Positions 36,992-48,712 of a DNA stretch of 64,000 bases are shown piece by piece. Position numbers and translations under genes: made by a program. The stretch covers positions 33,771 to 97,770 of the forward strand of contig JACVRA010000001.1 in the NCBI GenBank assembly GCA_019828545.1, given 5' to 3'. The first letter of the stretch is position 1. The number at the start of each line of letters is the position of its first letter. The notes under the pieces were generated by a model. It made no database searches. It was given only the letters and a program-made list of their open reading frames with translations, and had not been told where the DNA came from. Source of the stretch: Paracamarosporium sp. OC-R06-R3. Lineage: Eukaryota > Ascomycota > Dothideomycetes > Pleosporales > Didymosphaeriaceae.

Positions 36992-38589
36992 AGCACATCT
37001 TTCTCACATGTTCCTTGAATGGAGGGCCTCACAGTATGTCGTCATGATCGCTGGGGTGACCATACAGGCCTTGCAAAACAGGAGGCTGTTTGATAGACTG
37101 TCAGCGTGGGTGAGAAATTCTTGGGGTCCAAAACGTCCGATGCTCATTTGTGTTGCAGGTTCGACCCTGGTCCTTTGGCAGCCACTGGTATGATGTAAAC
37201 GCGTGTTTCGAAGATACCGACCCCCTTTTATGTGTTCATCGCGCCACACATTTTTAGAGAAGGACATGGCGGCCATTGAGTGAGGGAGACGCAAGGTAAA
37301 TAGATCGATGAAGGTACTGCACAAGACTGAAGCTTGGGAATGTACGGAGTGTGGCCATGTGAACTATATGGTATAGTGATCGTTTCATCGAGTTTGCGCT
37401 ATGTAGTGTCGTGTACTTTCTCTGTTGCAGTGAGAGAAGCGCTTCGCAATTGTATGGCCTACAGTTATTGTAACAGATGCGCGACCGACTACAGGAGAAA
37501 GATTAAGCAACACGTAAGGGTAGAAATGAGGTAGTAGTCGTAAATTCGTGTTATCCTGTAGCAAAAGAGGTATATGCAGGAACAAGTCGCAGTCAAAACA
37601 GTGTCGCCAACAGGAACTAGCAAGAGCATCCCTCCATGGTGCCAGCATAAATCCTGCCTGGCTCAATTCTGAATGCAGTCCCAAATCAAATCGAGATCCT
37701 CCATAAGCAGTTTACCCGATCGCTCGAAGATCGTTTATGCGCCACCGAACACCAATTCAACCGTAGAATTGTCCAAGAAATCATTTTGTCATCGTATGCG
37801 CTCCTCGTTTACATGACGGTGCAAGGTATGCAGCAGAAGCTGCAGTCATCGCCGCAATAGCACGGCAGCTTGACTGGTCCTGGCTTCACGATCGAGGAAG
37901 TGGTAGAGGAGACGGAACCCTTGGTCGAGGCAGGCATGATTTCGAGTGATGAGAGTAACGATTGAAACGAGGTATGCGGTGTCAAGAGATCGCTCTTGGG
38001 TGAGAGTAAGTTCGTGGTATTGTACTATGTAACTGTGTCAGTCAGCATTCAGCCCAAGACAGGAGATGGATCGGACAGCTGTCAAAGCTGCCAAAGAACG
38101 CTATTGAACGTACCGTAGGTGCAATGGTGCCAAGGGTGGACAGAGGTATAGCGATTGCTTAGAGTCGGAGTGGAAGAAGCGTGGTCACAGCAAACAGGGC
38201 GATAAATACGCCTCGTACCATGTTGCCGTCTTGGTAGGCTAGCCTGCGACAGCTTGGCGCGCACGGTGGTGACGTAGACGGTGGCAGTGCATCGTGGCGG
38301 TTCGCTGCCAACCTTCCCACACCACGAACCAGGTTGAACAATACGTGGGAAAAGCGTGCACACGGGAGTGATGGTCTAATTGTTATCATTGAATAGTGGT
38401 CTAATTATCTCATATGCGCATCTATACTAGAAAAATTCCACCCAGACTGCAAAGGGGTATTGCCGACGTGGACAGTCACAAACTATGGCCTTTTGTTGAA
38501 CCACAACAGACTGAATTTATAGACTCCTCCTAAACGTCCCTCCAAGTTGGCTCACTGTGCTCGTAAGGAGTTTTGACCGCTGATACGGG
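36992..38589. other. Intergenic region
   Basis: No gene, RNA or repeat seen. A tRNA T-loop-like string near 37158 has no matching stems. Confidence 0.45.
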
Positions 38590-40295
38590 TTAGCGAGAGA
38601 TGGGAATCAAACGTGGGAAGAACTTGCCATGAGAATCACCAAACGGATCATCGTCATCCTCCTCAGGTTCAATCTGCGGCTGCTTGCTTGGAGTAGGGGC
38701 CGGTGGCATGGGAATACTGGCTGGCCTCGGTGGTTTGGCCGGTGGGGCTTCTTGTATGCTCAAACCTGACATAGACGAAGTAGGTAGCGATGAGTCTTCG
38801 TTGTCACTATCGCTGTCGTCGTCTATGCTTTTATCCATGATCTCGTACGCCATGAGAGCCTTCACAAGCTCATCGTTTGCGTTCAGCAGACTGCCAATAT
38901 ACTGTTCCGATTCCACAAGCTGAATATATCGCAGGATTCGGCGTCGAATGAGCTTGCAGGTTTCAAACCGCTGGCTGACTTCTTGGTTGTCGCTGACGCG
39001 CTGAACCTCACGATTGATAAGCTGGAGTGCATTCATAAGACTGTTGCTTGCAACGGTGGCCGACGCAATGGTTTCGAGTAGTTGGCCCTTCTCCCTCTCC
39101 AAGTTGAATGGCTTGCTTTTGTTCTTCTTGTCTTTCTTGTCTTTCCTAAACAGAGAAGAGCTGGGTTGCGCAGCGCTGCCAAGGGCAACTGTTCGTCCAG
39201 AGGACGAGGACTGTGGAAAGTGGGAGGGTGGTGAACTCTGCCGATGGGTTGTTGGTGACGCTGGAGGTGACGAAGCATTTTCCCGCTCCGCCTCAGCCTC
39301 GTTCTCTCTGACAACACGAGACTGGTGCGGTTGTGGGCGCTTGGTCCGGGGCAGTTCCTTGTAGAGCGTAGCAATTCGCTCAAGACCTGGAGTTCCCTTA
39401 TATGCAACGGCCCATTGACGGAAGAGAACGTTGACCTTGTCGCGTACCTCCTTGTCCACCATTTCGTCCTTGGCCATCAACCTGAGCCGTTCCAGAAGCG
39501 GTTCATCCGCGAAGCCCTTCTGGAACCTTGAACCCGCATTTTGGATCAAACCATCCAGGATGATCAACGCTCGGAGTTGGCGGTGAACGTTTCCATACTT
39601 ACTAGCCCCCAGGTTAGAATGGTCAAGGTCCACGAGCCGGTAGCATACAGCTTCTTCCGAATGGCGCGAGCCGCTTCCGTGGGACCAGACTCCTGAATCC
39701 GGATAACCTCAATGAGGTCTGGGAGTCCACCAATATCCTATGTCCTATGTCAGGATGAATATCCTCTAGGCATGGAGCAAAGGACTCACATTTTCGTCAT
39801 ATTGTTCGCTGGTTAGGCGATCGATTTGAACCGTGACAGCCGAGAAAGGCTTCTTCTGTTTGCGTGTCCATTTTCTCAGTACTTTGCGACATCGTCTAAA
39901 GAAACACAACGGGCAGGGGTTCTCGAAGAAAGGGGCATCCCGGTAGGCATTGGGAGTCTTGTGGTGATGGAGAGCTCTGCGAAGGTTTCTCCGCTTGGTG
40001 ATAGGCTCAGGCTCAGGCTCGTTGACATGCTTCTTGAAGGCTGAGTGTTCTTTATGGATCTGAATCTCTTTGCAATCCGCGCAGATGATGTATTTGGGAA
40101 AGAGTTCATCCTTCTCATCCTTCATGCCAAGCTTCTCCGTGGAGTATGGGATAGTGGAAGCCATTACGAGCCAGGGAAGACAATGACTAGGATACAAGGC
40201 GCGAGGAAGGTATGGATGGCGGGGTATGGACAAGGTAGGGAGGTGCTCAGGAGGACGTATATACGAAGGAACTGCCTAGGAACACTTACCGGCAT
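38590..40295 (-). CDS. LSB5: LSB5-like VHS-GAT endocytic adaptor
   Basis: Four exons, 40290-40295 (ATG CCG only), 39790-39855, 39649-39737 and 38590-39601, give 390 residues beginning MPKKPFSAVTVQIDRLTSEQ. Residues 1-140 are a VHS domain (DIGGLPDLIEVIRIQESGPT, then HRQLRALIILDGLIQNAG). A Ser/Pro-rich linker follows, then a helical GAT domain of about 220-310 (ETCKLIRRRILRYIQLVESE). The tail has a proline-rich stretch (PPAKPPRPASIPMPPAP) fit to bind SH3 domains and an acidic DDDDPFG end. In yeast, Lsb5 binds the actin regulator Las17 and ubiquitin and acts in endocytic traffic. Introns 2 and 3 are 52 and 47 bp; intron 1 is 434 bp and contains an unusual open frame described separately. It is divergent from the gene at 40870. 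Confidence 0.9.
39856..40163 (-). other. Open frame in LSB5 intron 1, possible alternative N-terminus
   Basis: From ATG 40163 a frame of about 102 codons, free of stops, runs leftwards through the intron and continues in phase into LSB5 exon 2. It begins MASTIPYSTEKLG and has a C-x2-C pair with two His (ICADCKEIQIHKEHSAFKKH), an acidic Glu-Pro patch, a basic segment and a second C-x2-C followed by Cys (CPLCFFRRC). It could be an alternative first exon that adds a zinc-binding head to the VHS domain. The spliced MPKK form fits the family better, so this is probably a second isoform or a nested relic. Confidence 0.4.
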
Positions 40296-40869
40296 GTTTC
40301 AGTATTGAGATCGAGTGATGGGGCCTTGGCCGTTAGCTAGTTGCTATTAATGAGTTGACTACTTCCTGCACTGTCGTTCTGATGCGGCGATCCTCTGTTT
40401 GGACGAGTCCAATGCGGGCGTGCACAGTAACGTTGTGGCGCGGCGTCAGATCGCGTTGGAGATGAGGTCAGAGAAGGACTGAGGAGAGCCGATGGTGCAG
40501 AAGCGTGGACGGGCGACGCGGGACCCCAAGCGGGACGTCTGACAAGTGCAAAGGAAAGGTAAGAGGCTAACCTGAGTGAAACTTCGGTACCAGAAGACGA
40601 GTATGGGCGCGGCTCGATGGCTGGAATAAATAGAAGGGTGAGGCGTTTACCTCAGCGGGCTGTGAATGAAGACGTGAAGCCGGAGAGCTGCGCAGCTTGG
40701 GCGGGCAGCAGCCGCGACCACGCGCCCGCATTTGGCGGGGCAGGAGCCACCAAGTCTCTGACTAAGGAGGGGCACGCTCCACACTGATGCACAACACACG
40801 ACCTCAACACCATTCATGCGTCATGCAAGTGTGACAACAGTGTGCTGTCGACATGGCTCAGCACCGTGG
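40296..40869. other. Divergent promoter region
   Basis: A 574-bp spacer between two divergent starts. No gene is seen in it, and it must hold promoters for both neighbours. Confidence 0.5.
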
Positions 40870-42508
40870 ATGGGACCCGGACGTGACGAGGATCGCAGGT
40901 GAAATCGCGTAGGCAGTCCGCTGCGCACCTCATCTCGACTTCTCATGGTCACAACGGAACCCAAGGTACTGACTATGCATTCCCAGGGCACAGGCCGATG
41001 CATACCGTCTCCCAACCAGCTTTACACCTATCAATCGGCCTGGACAACAGCTTCCCACCCCGCATCCCTCTGTAGGCTTATCTCGGGCCGATCAAACGCA
41101 GACAGTAGACAGCACAGCACAGCGTAAACAACACAATCCAATCATTGCACAATACCTAGGCCTAGATGCAACTAAGGAGCCTTCGCACCTGGCAAGGTAT
41201 ACCCCTACGCTGCCTCCGACGCCGACAACGCCAACGAAGACTCTCAAAAGGAATCGAGAGGCAAGTAACCCTTCAAAAGCGGAATGTCCAACACAGTCCA
41301 AGAAGCCTAAACAAAGGCGTATTTCCGATGACGTTGTGGGCTTTCGCGCTACAAAAGCGGTACATGGTACCAAATCCACGCGCAAAGATGTGACTCGTTC
41401 TGCTGTTTCATCCTCCTCGCTCAATGTCACCAAAAATAATATTGGTCCACCTAACGGAACTAATGAGCATGTCATGGAAACGCGACTATCTTATCGTGGA
41501 GCTAATGCGACTGGAAAGGGTCCTGCCCAACTATCAAGTGCCACCAGTACGACTACACTGACTCAAACCTCTGCTAACGACACCGTTTCCTCACCTAATT
41601 CTTCTTCCTCACTCGCCGTATCCAGTGCAGGCAATGACCAATATTACATTAATCAACAAAATCAAGACAGCATTGCTGACGAGTTCTTTGACGATGTCTT
41701 CGACGACATCGATCTCGGCAGCACAATAGGCCCATACGCAACTAGTACGCAGCCGCAAGACGTTCAGAATGCCTTCGGCTGCTCTAGCCTTATAGACAGC
41801 TCGGCTACCGTCTGCGCGGATGGAGTCTTTCCATTAACGCCCAACTTGACAGATGACTTCAATTTGTTGCTTGAACCGAATGGAGACACTCACGAAAGCA
41901 ATCCCGAACCCGTCACAACCAGATCTCCTGTTCTCAAAGCTCCCTGCGTCAGCACGGTGCTAGGGCCGTCCGGCAAGTTCATATCGCCAGTCACACAAAA
42001 GACTAGAGATCTCATCCGCAAAGCGGTAATAGCCAGTTGTCAGAACGCGGATCGCAAACCCATTGTCAGACCTTTATTCCCAGGTCCAACCCGGGACCGC
42101 TCGCCCATCGTTGGCTTGTCGTCAAAGCTACTATTGAGGACATGTTTCCGCATCGGTGAGGCTATTAACCAAGCTAGCAAGGCTACCAACCACGGGCAGA
42201 ACATTATGTTCGAGCTTTACGCAAGAGTGCTCTGTTCGGAACGTGAGGCAGTCAAACAGCACTTCGTCTTCTCCGACCTGTTCCACGAACGACCACCGTA
42301 TTTGAAAGGCGAGTATGACGCAGCAATCTGGGAACAAGTGGAGCTCTTCAACTACGACAGCGGACGGTTTCTCTCGAATGCAAAGATGTGTCGATGCGTT
42401 GGGAAGATAAAAAAGAATGGGAACAAAGAATGGGTCATGGTCGTGCTTAGCATCTGGGAAGCAACGTGGGAAGATATAGATTGGGTGGAGGGCATTATCA
42501 GTTCGTGA
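40870..42508 (+). CDS. Conserved fungal protein, unknown function
   Basis: Exon 1 is 40870-40898 (MGPGRDEDR) and exon 2 is 40987-42508, joined over an 88-bp intron with a branch-like ctgac near 40969; total 516 residues. The large exon has no in-frame ATG before codon 46 of its most obvious open part, so the upstream exon is needed, and this is the one that fits in phase. Residues 10-370 are low-complexity: Pro/Thr-rich, then a basic run (QSKKPKQRR) that could be a nuclear signal, then Ser/Asn-rich with an acidic DEFFDDVFDDID. The last 150 residues are a compact conserved domain with RTCFRIGEAINQASKA, SDLFHERPPYLKGEYD and WEATWEDIDWVEG. I recall this C-terminal domain from uncharacterised ascomycete proteins; a nuclear role is a guess. 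Confidence 0.8.
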
Positions 42509-42905
42509 GAATTATGGTGCATCTTCTTTCTGACAGATGGGTTTTAAGTGCGATTTGGTGGCTAATGAAGCAAATGAAGCGATGTCCATAGAATCAAGAG
42601 TCGCAGCATGTCTAGCTATACAAAATATCAATGACCTGTAATTGGGCTTAGATGTACAGATAGAGCAGTCTTGGTTGCAGCATTTTTTGGAACGATTTCG
42701 AAAAGCGTGGTAGTTTGATTGGGACAGGTACGTCTGTAGGTTTCCGCTGTGTAATCCAAATCACGTGGCGCTCCTGGGCACTTTCCCCGCCCATTGCATT
42801 GCACAACCGCAACACCGACCACCCTTCTGCAACTGATTGATATGTTTGCATTCTGTGATTATTCTCGTTGTAGGCCAATCTCGCCACGAATAATCAAAGC
42901 CCGAC
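42509..42905. other. Intergenic spacer
   Basis: 397 bases between two plus-strand genes; no feature seen other than likely 3' end and promoter. Confidence 0.45.
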
Positions 42906-44864
42906 ATGACGCCAACGGTGGACGAGACCAGACATGAATCCGCCGACGAGCGCGACGAGGCCGCGCCTGGCCTGATACCAGTATGCACTCCTCAGAAGTC
43001 AAAGTCGCCCAAGGCACGCTCCCTTTCCGATAGCACGCCGCATCTCGAACCGTCGCCCAGGTTTCGCGAACCCTTCCGCACGTCGAAAGATGACCACACC
43101 ATCATCGCGAGCCCGCGTACTCCTCGGCGACCAGAGCTCCTCTCTAGGGGACTGTCGCTGCAGATGCCCTCTCGGGAGACGCCCATGCCCAGCCCCGCAC
43201 ACTTCGCAGCGCGAGTCCCTCTTTCACCGCAGTTAGATTCCCGCAACACGTATGCTTCGCCTGCTTCACTTCTCCCGCGTCGGTCGCGCGGCGCCGAGTT
43301 CTCCAGAGCTTGCACCAACCTTCACCACTCGACCCTACCCGACCAGTCGTCGCCCGACTCGTCGCCCACGATCACACAGAAGGGCATGATGATCCCATCT
43401 CGCAAGCCGCGGGGAAACTCGATGGTGTTGGACTCACCCAATGTTGGTTTACAAACATGGGGAAATGGCGACAGAACAGCAGCATCGAGCTCTGTTGGCA
43501 GCATCAACATGCTCGGATCGGACGATTCTAGTAGTGCGTCCGACGAGGGTGATCCAATGGATTACAATGACGACCCCATGTTGATGACTCCCCAGGCGGT
43601 CAAGAACCCACCCTTTGGGGGTCCGCCTGCAGGAACTAGCCCTGGCATGTGGTCAAACATGTTCTCCCCAGGCCACATACCGACTTTTATGAGCATACAA
43701 CGTGCCCGATTGCGCAAAGGTCGAAGTAGGAAAAGTTCCAGCTCTGCTAGCGGTCACAGTTCTATGGCGAGCCCAGGACCAACGTCACCGCCGAATGGCA
43801 AGAGCGAGGGCTACTTTTCGCGGGAGTCTGCAATAAGGAAAGCGGGGTCAGGATCCCGTCGGGAAAGTCTCTCTCTTTTCACCAACGACCTTCACATCTC
43901 CTCGGGCAACGACAGCGGAGATGAGGCAGTAACCATGCCGCAGACGCCGGGAGTTGTGCGCAGAGCTGTCACGCGAAGAGGCAATTTACTAGTGAGTGAC
44001 GCCAGCAGTGCTGTTACAACTGAACGCTAATCAGTCCAGCCAAAATCGAGGCAATTCGGGCGCATCAGAGCCGAGCTGTTAGAAGAGTCCGCACCTGTCG
44101 ATAGTGAGTTTCGCCGCGAAGCCGAGATCATTCGTCAAGTTCGCGAAAGCGATGCGGACCCGGTCACAGCACAATCATCACCAAACCTACTACCCACTGT
44201 TCCCGGCCTCGATGGACCACTGGAGGGTGTGCCTGAAGAAGGGAGCGAGAGTGGCATGAGCTTAGATAGCTCTACAGCCAAAGGCTTATTTGCTGCATTT
44301 GGACAGCCGAGAAATTCTAACGGTCGAGGCTTCTGGCAGCGTGATACCCCTGCTCAGACGCCCCCTCCTCCTTCGTTTCCACGCGCTGGCTCCTCTGCTG
44401 TTAGCGAAGACATTAGCATGGATTCTCCTACCGTTTCGTCGACCTCTACTTCTCTTCCATCTGCTGCTACTACTGTCCTATCCGATGGCTTTACTCACCC
44501 CGGCTCCGTCTCCCGATCGTCGACACCACAACCTCTTGCTCCACTAACCGCAGCTGATGGGCTAAAGAAGTCGAGCAAGCGACGCAGGGACGACGACCTT
44601 GACGAGTATTCGATCAAACGGCGAGCTGTCTCACCCGGCCTCAGCGTACATAACAGTCCTGTTCTATCCCAGTCTCCCGCAAACCGCGACTTATGGGGCT
44701 CCGCGAAGCTGACCAAAGAACCCTCTAGCGGGACCCTTGTGAGTGGGGAGAGATCGAATAGCGGAAGTAGTGTGACAATGACTCCCTCGTTGGGGCCTAA
44801 AAGAATTGGTTTGCAGGGCATGACCGACACTAGTGATGGACTCATGAAGATGAGCATCGAGTAA
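42906..44864 (+). CDS. Conserved Ser-rich fungal protein, probably nuclear
   Basis: Two exons, 42906-43991 and 44040-44864, with a 48-bp intron (gtgagt...ctaat...cag), give 636 residues. Nearly the whole protein is Ser/Pro/Thr-rich and disordered. Conserved-looking islands are LPRRSRGAEFSRACTNLHHS near 122, AVSS-type SSSVGSINMLGSD near 200, QRARLRKGRSRKSSSSASGH near 265, and a charged helix across the splice site (AVTRRGNLL, PKSRQFGRIRAELLEESAPV, EFRREAEIIRQVRESD). A basic KKSSKRRRDDD at about 540 is a candidate nuclear signal. Many SP/TP sites suggest proline-directed phosphorylation. I recognise it as a widely conserved ascomycete protein but know no function. Both splice sites keep the frame and the charged helix, which supports the join. 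Confidence 0.87.
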
Positions 44865-45437
44865 AACGGAATCGTATGTGGAAGGAAATTTTCTTGTTCT
44901 TTGTATGTGTATTGCAAGCGTGGAGTTCGAATGAGAACAGGGGCCGAAGAGCTCGGGCATTTAACGGCCATGGTCCTTTCAACTAATGTATACCCAGGGC
45001 CATGAAGCCCACCATCCTTATATCACTTTAATATTCCAATCAAATCTGGCTGTCCTCTGCTGAAACATGTTCATGTGCTGTGTAAGACTGTCAAGTTATC
45101 GTCAGTGGCGCCCTCGAAGGTGAAGGTCCAGTGCATGTCACTAAGTGCACAAACACAGTTATTGCATTGTACCTGAATAAAAGTATTGTCAGCCATATTG
45201 AATGTTTCACTGTTCTCATCTGTTTTCAACTGATCGACCATGAAAGATTATTATGAAAGCTGCAGCAACCAATGACGGGTGGGGCTGGTTGATCCCTGTA
45301 ACTGGACCCCTCGCCAAGGCGGATCGTTCGTGCTCCAACAACGAGGTTCAGACGCCGCAGCCATTTGCGATTGCTATCCTACAACAACACTCGGGACTGG
45401 TCTTCTCAATCTTCTCATACACCCTCAGGACAGAACC
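44865..45437. other. Intergenic spacer
   Basis: 573 bases between two genes on the same strand; short frames only. The last 150 bases lead into the capping protein gene. Confidence 0.45.
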
Positions 45438-46474
45438 ATGTCAAGGACAGCTGCCCTCTCTTCTTTTGTCGAAAGCGCTCCGCCAGGGGAGGTACGTTAC
45501 AGTCCCACCCCGCCAGACCTACCCTAACATTCTACAGCTTACCGACGTAACGAAAGGTACGCGCGTCTACCTCCTTCTTTTCACCCGAAAACACACGAAC
45601 GCAGCCTTCGTCGAACTCATGTCCTCTAACCCTCATTAGCCATCAAAAACATCCTCGGCGAAGACTCAGTACAGAGCGAGCTGGCACCCGCGTTCGAGAA
45701 GTACAACGAGGAGCAATTTACCTTGGTCAAACTCCCTGGTAGCAGCGAAAGCGTTCTTGTTAGTTCATACAACTCGCTAGGCGACGGACGATACTACGAC
45801 ACAGAGAATCAGAGCTCGTTCGCGTATGATCATGGAAGCCTGGGTGGAACGGCAAGCGACGTGCGGAGTTATGTGCTGGAGAGCAACCACGAAGACCTTG
45901 TGTAAGACACCTTTGGTCCTTTATGACGCATGCAGCTTTCCAAAATGATGTGTTGCTTTAATTGTGGGGAAGCACAGAACTGACAACTGACAGAAAGGGA
46001 CTGGTAAAGACCTTGAGGAGTCACGGTTCAGAGCACTACCCCCAGTACAGCATCGGCGTCTATCCAACCAACGACGACACACAGATTGCCCTCCTAACCG
46101 TCGCTTCCAAATACTCGCCCGGAAACTACTGGAACGGCCGCTGGCGCTCGTCATACCTCTACACCCCGTCCTCTTCCACACTCACTGGCACCATCTCCGT
46201 CGACGTGCACTACTATGAAGACGGCAACGTGCGGCTACTCACAACGAAGAACGTTAACTCGAAGGTCAGCGGTGGGTCGGCGGCAGAGGTGGTGAAGGCT
46301 ATTGCGCAGGCAGAGAAAGCATACCAGGAGGACCTCAACAAGGCGTTTGGAGGATTAGCGGAAGGCGCGTTCAAGAGCTTGAGGAGACAGTTGCCGATCA
46401 CAAGACAGAAGATTGAATGGGAGAAGATTAGCGGGTATCGGCTGGGCCAGGATATTGGAGGTGGGAGGCGATAG
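45438..46474 (+). CDS. CAP1: F-actin-capping protein subunit alpha
   Basis: Four exons, 45438-45491, 45538-45556, 45640-45901 and 45994-46474, give 271 residues, the usual family length. It forms a heterodimer with the beta subunit and caps actin filament barbed ends in cortical patches. It starts MSRTAALSSFVESAPPGE, continues LTDVTKAIKNIL, and has KYNEEQFTLVKLPG and LGDGRYYD. Both family signatures are intact: VHYYEDGNV, and FKSLRRQLPITRQK near the C-terminus, followed by WEKISGYRLGQDIGGG. Exon 2 is only 19 bases and would be missed without homology. The third intron, 45902-45993, uses the second of two nearby acceptors, chosen because it restores DLVKGLVKTL. The beta subunit is not in the window. 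Confidence 0.96.
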
Positions 46475-46961
46475 AGTATGAAAGAGAGACGGTCGAAAAG
46501 AAAACGTAGGGGCGATGACTGATAAAGTGACGAGTACGACGAGACGGTATGATGCTGTGTGGACCACGGTAGCAGATGTAGAACCTGGTCCAACAAGGCC
46601 TGTTGCGAAACGTGCGATGCAAGGCCAGTACACTTACTCAATGTTAGCGTACAATTACATTGAAAATTACCTAACAATCCGCTATATCGTCGAGGTTGTT
46701 CTCTTTTGATTCATCAATGCTTTTAAGGGACATACAAAGCTGGAAAGGGTGAGATGTTCAAGAGCACCGGTCAGCCATCATTTTAAGCGGTTGCTTCAAA
46801 TAAGAAACCCGATCGGATGATGAAGCATTGTAAATCATTTCACGGCGTAGCAGAAAACATGGTATGAGAAACTACACGTATGGCTTTGGTCTAGAAACTT
46901 CGCGACAAACGCGAATTAGGAGCTAGGTATGGATGAACGGCGATAGCCACAGCGTAGCATG
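46475..46961. other. Convergent intergenic region
   Basis: The two flanking genes end towards each other; nothing else is seen in these 487 bases. Confidence 0.5.
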
Positions 46962-48712
46962 TCACCACTTCTTTGTAGGCTTTGCTGCCGGTACGCGGTG
47001 CTCCCGCCACTCGTGCTTCTTCCTTGCGTCCGATCTCTTAAATGTTTTATGGCAACTACTACATATTAACTTCTCTGAATTACCTGGGTTTCCGGCTGAT
47101 TGGAGAATAAGTTCGGGGTGAACGCTTTTTATGTGGCGTTTGAGGTTCCCCTTCTGATAATGGCCAGCGAACTCAGACCTACAACCCGGGGCAAAGCACC
47201 TCAGAGGTTTGTTAGGCTCATTTACTTGCGGCGTTCTAGATCTATGGTAATCTTCCCATGGTAGAAGAGACTTCGGACCAGATGGCATGACGTGGGAGTG
47301 TTGGTCTGGCGAATGGAGATGCGATTCCACTGTGCTGCTGGCTGTATGATAGGCAGAGTCTTGAAGCGATCGCGTATCTCCCTGTGTTGTCATGACTAAA
47401 TGGCTTGGTGGATAGAGGATCTGCCCGTTTGTTGGATCGCAATGGTTCAGGTCAGGATACACGAAGTTTTCTGGATTACGGAGGTTTGCTGGACTCCATG
47501 GTAGGCTTGTTCCGAGGATCCTGTAATGACTCGATTGATCACAGGGTGAGCCCTGGCGAGCAGTCTCCACAATAGGTGGTTCAACCGTATTGAAGACGCT
47601 TTTAGTCTACTAGCGGATTGGTCAGTCGACATCACAGTAGGCGCAAGCAAACTTACGCGACCAGTTTCGGGTGCACGACAACCCAATGGCTCACACGTGC
47701 GTGATGCTTCCAGGTTCGTATCCGTATTGTCAGAATCGGACTTGATTATCAGCTCATATGGCGTTTGATAAGGGCGGGACTTTCGGCTTTCATCCTCTTC
47801 GTTCTCCGCTAGAGCACTGTTACTATCTAAGCACACAACGAAAAAGATATTAGAAGAGAATACCATTATATAGTTATGGGTCACTTACCGCCCGCAATAG
47901 ACTCGTCTGCTCCTTTAGCATTGACTAAGTCATAGAGCAGCCGCCATTGTCTTTCAGTTGCTTCTGGGCCCCGTGCTTGTTTTTGAGGATTCGTGCACTT
48001 CTCGCCTTTGTAACCGTGCTGTTTTTCGAAGATTTCTTTTGATATGAAATTCTTATTACACGTAGGACATAACTCAAGGAATGATACGTGACGAGCGCGC
48101 TTCATATGGCGTCGAACTTCCGCCATGGTGTCAACGGAGAGTCCTCGGCAGGAAAATTCCGAAGCACCACGAGTTTCTTCCGCATCACGCACCGGACAGT
48201 TGAGGAATCGCTTTTGTGGTAAAGAGCTGCGACGCGCCCCACGTTGCATCTGCCATGCCGGATCCAGGATGGGTGGTGTAAGTGGGCGCGATTGTCCATT
48301 ATTTAAAGGAGGATATGAGGGCGAGGGTGTGGGTGCCGGTAAAAGAGGGGCAGGTCGCGAAGAAAACGTTGGCATGCTTGAAAAAGGCACTGGGTCCTGA
48401 AGAGATGAGACTTGTACAATTCTAAGTGATATGTGAGAGCTGACATACATAATTCGTTGGTGACAGGGAGTCATCGAAGAATTGTGCAGATACCGAGCCA
48501 GTCAACATGTCGAGCCTGAATGGGTCGGCGGATGCATCAAGCGGATATCCTTCAACTTCGACACTAAAATCTTGGGAGAAGGACAAGGGACCTAATGACG
48601 TGACGGAATAGTTGAATGCTTCATCGAGCTCGTATGGAGTGGTGGACAGAGAAGCGGGCGTTCTTTGTCTGTCTTCTGAGGAGGACGCAGGACTTCGTTT
48701 ACGTTTTCCCAT
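46962..48712 (-). CDS. C2H2 zinc-finger protein, probable transcription factor
   Basis: Four exons, 48449-48712, 47889-48396, 47657-47826 and 46962-47606, give 528 residues starting MGKRKRSPASSSEDRQR, a basic possible nuclear signal. A central Cys/His-rich segment (about 150-250) reads NCPVRDAEE, DTMAEVRRHMKRARHVSF, LCPTCNKNF, HGYKGEKC and ends RQWRLLYDLV; this is a degenerate finger-like unit seen in other fungal proteins. Two C2H2 fingers close the protein at about 451-477 (CFAPGC...H-x4-H) and 496-517 (CSSCHKTF...H-x4-H), then a short Lys-rich end. Paired C-terminal C2H2 fingers usually bind DNA, so a transcription role is inferred. All four exon joins keep phase, with good gtaagt or gtatgt donors. 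No neighbour hints at its targets. Confidence 0.88.

Noticed and set aside
37158..37170. tRNA T-loop-like string ggttcgaccctgg
   Set aside because: No acceptor, D or anticodon stems can be paired around it.
40945..41127. 60-codon plus-strand ORF starting ATGGTCACAACG
   Set aside because: It lies across the intron and exon 2 of the 516-residue protein gene in another frame; the exon frame explains the region better.
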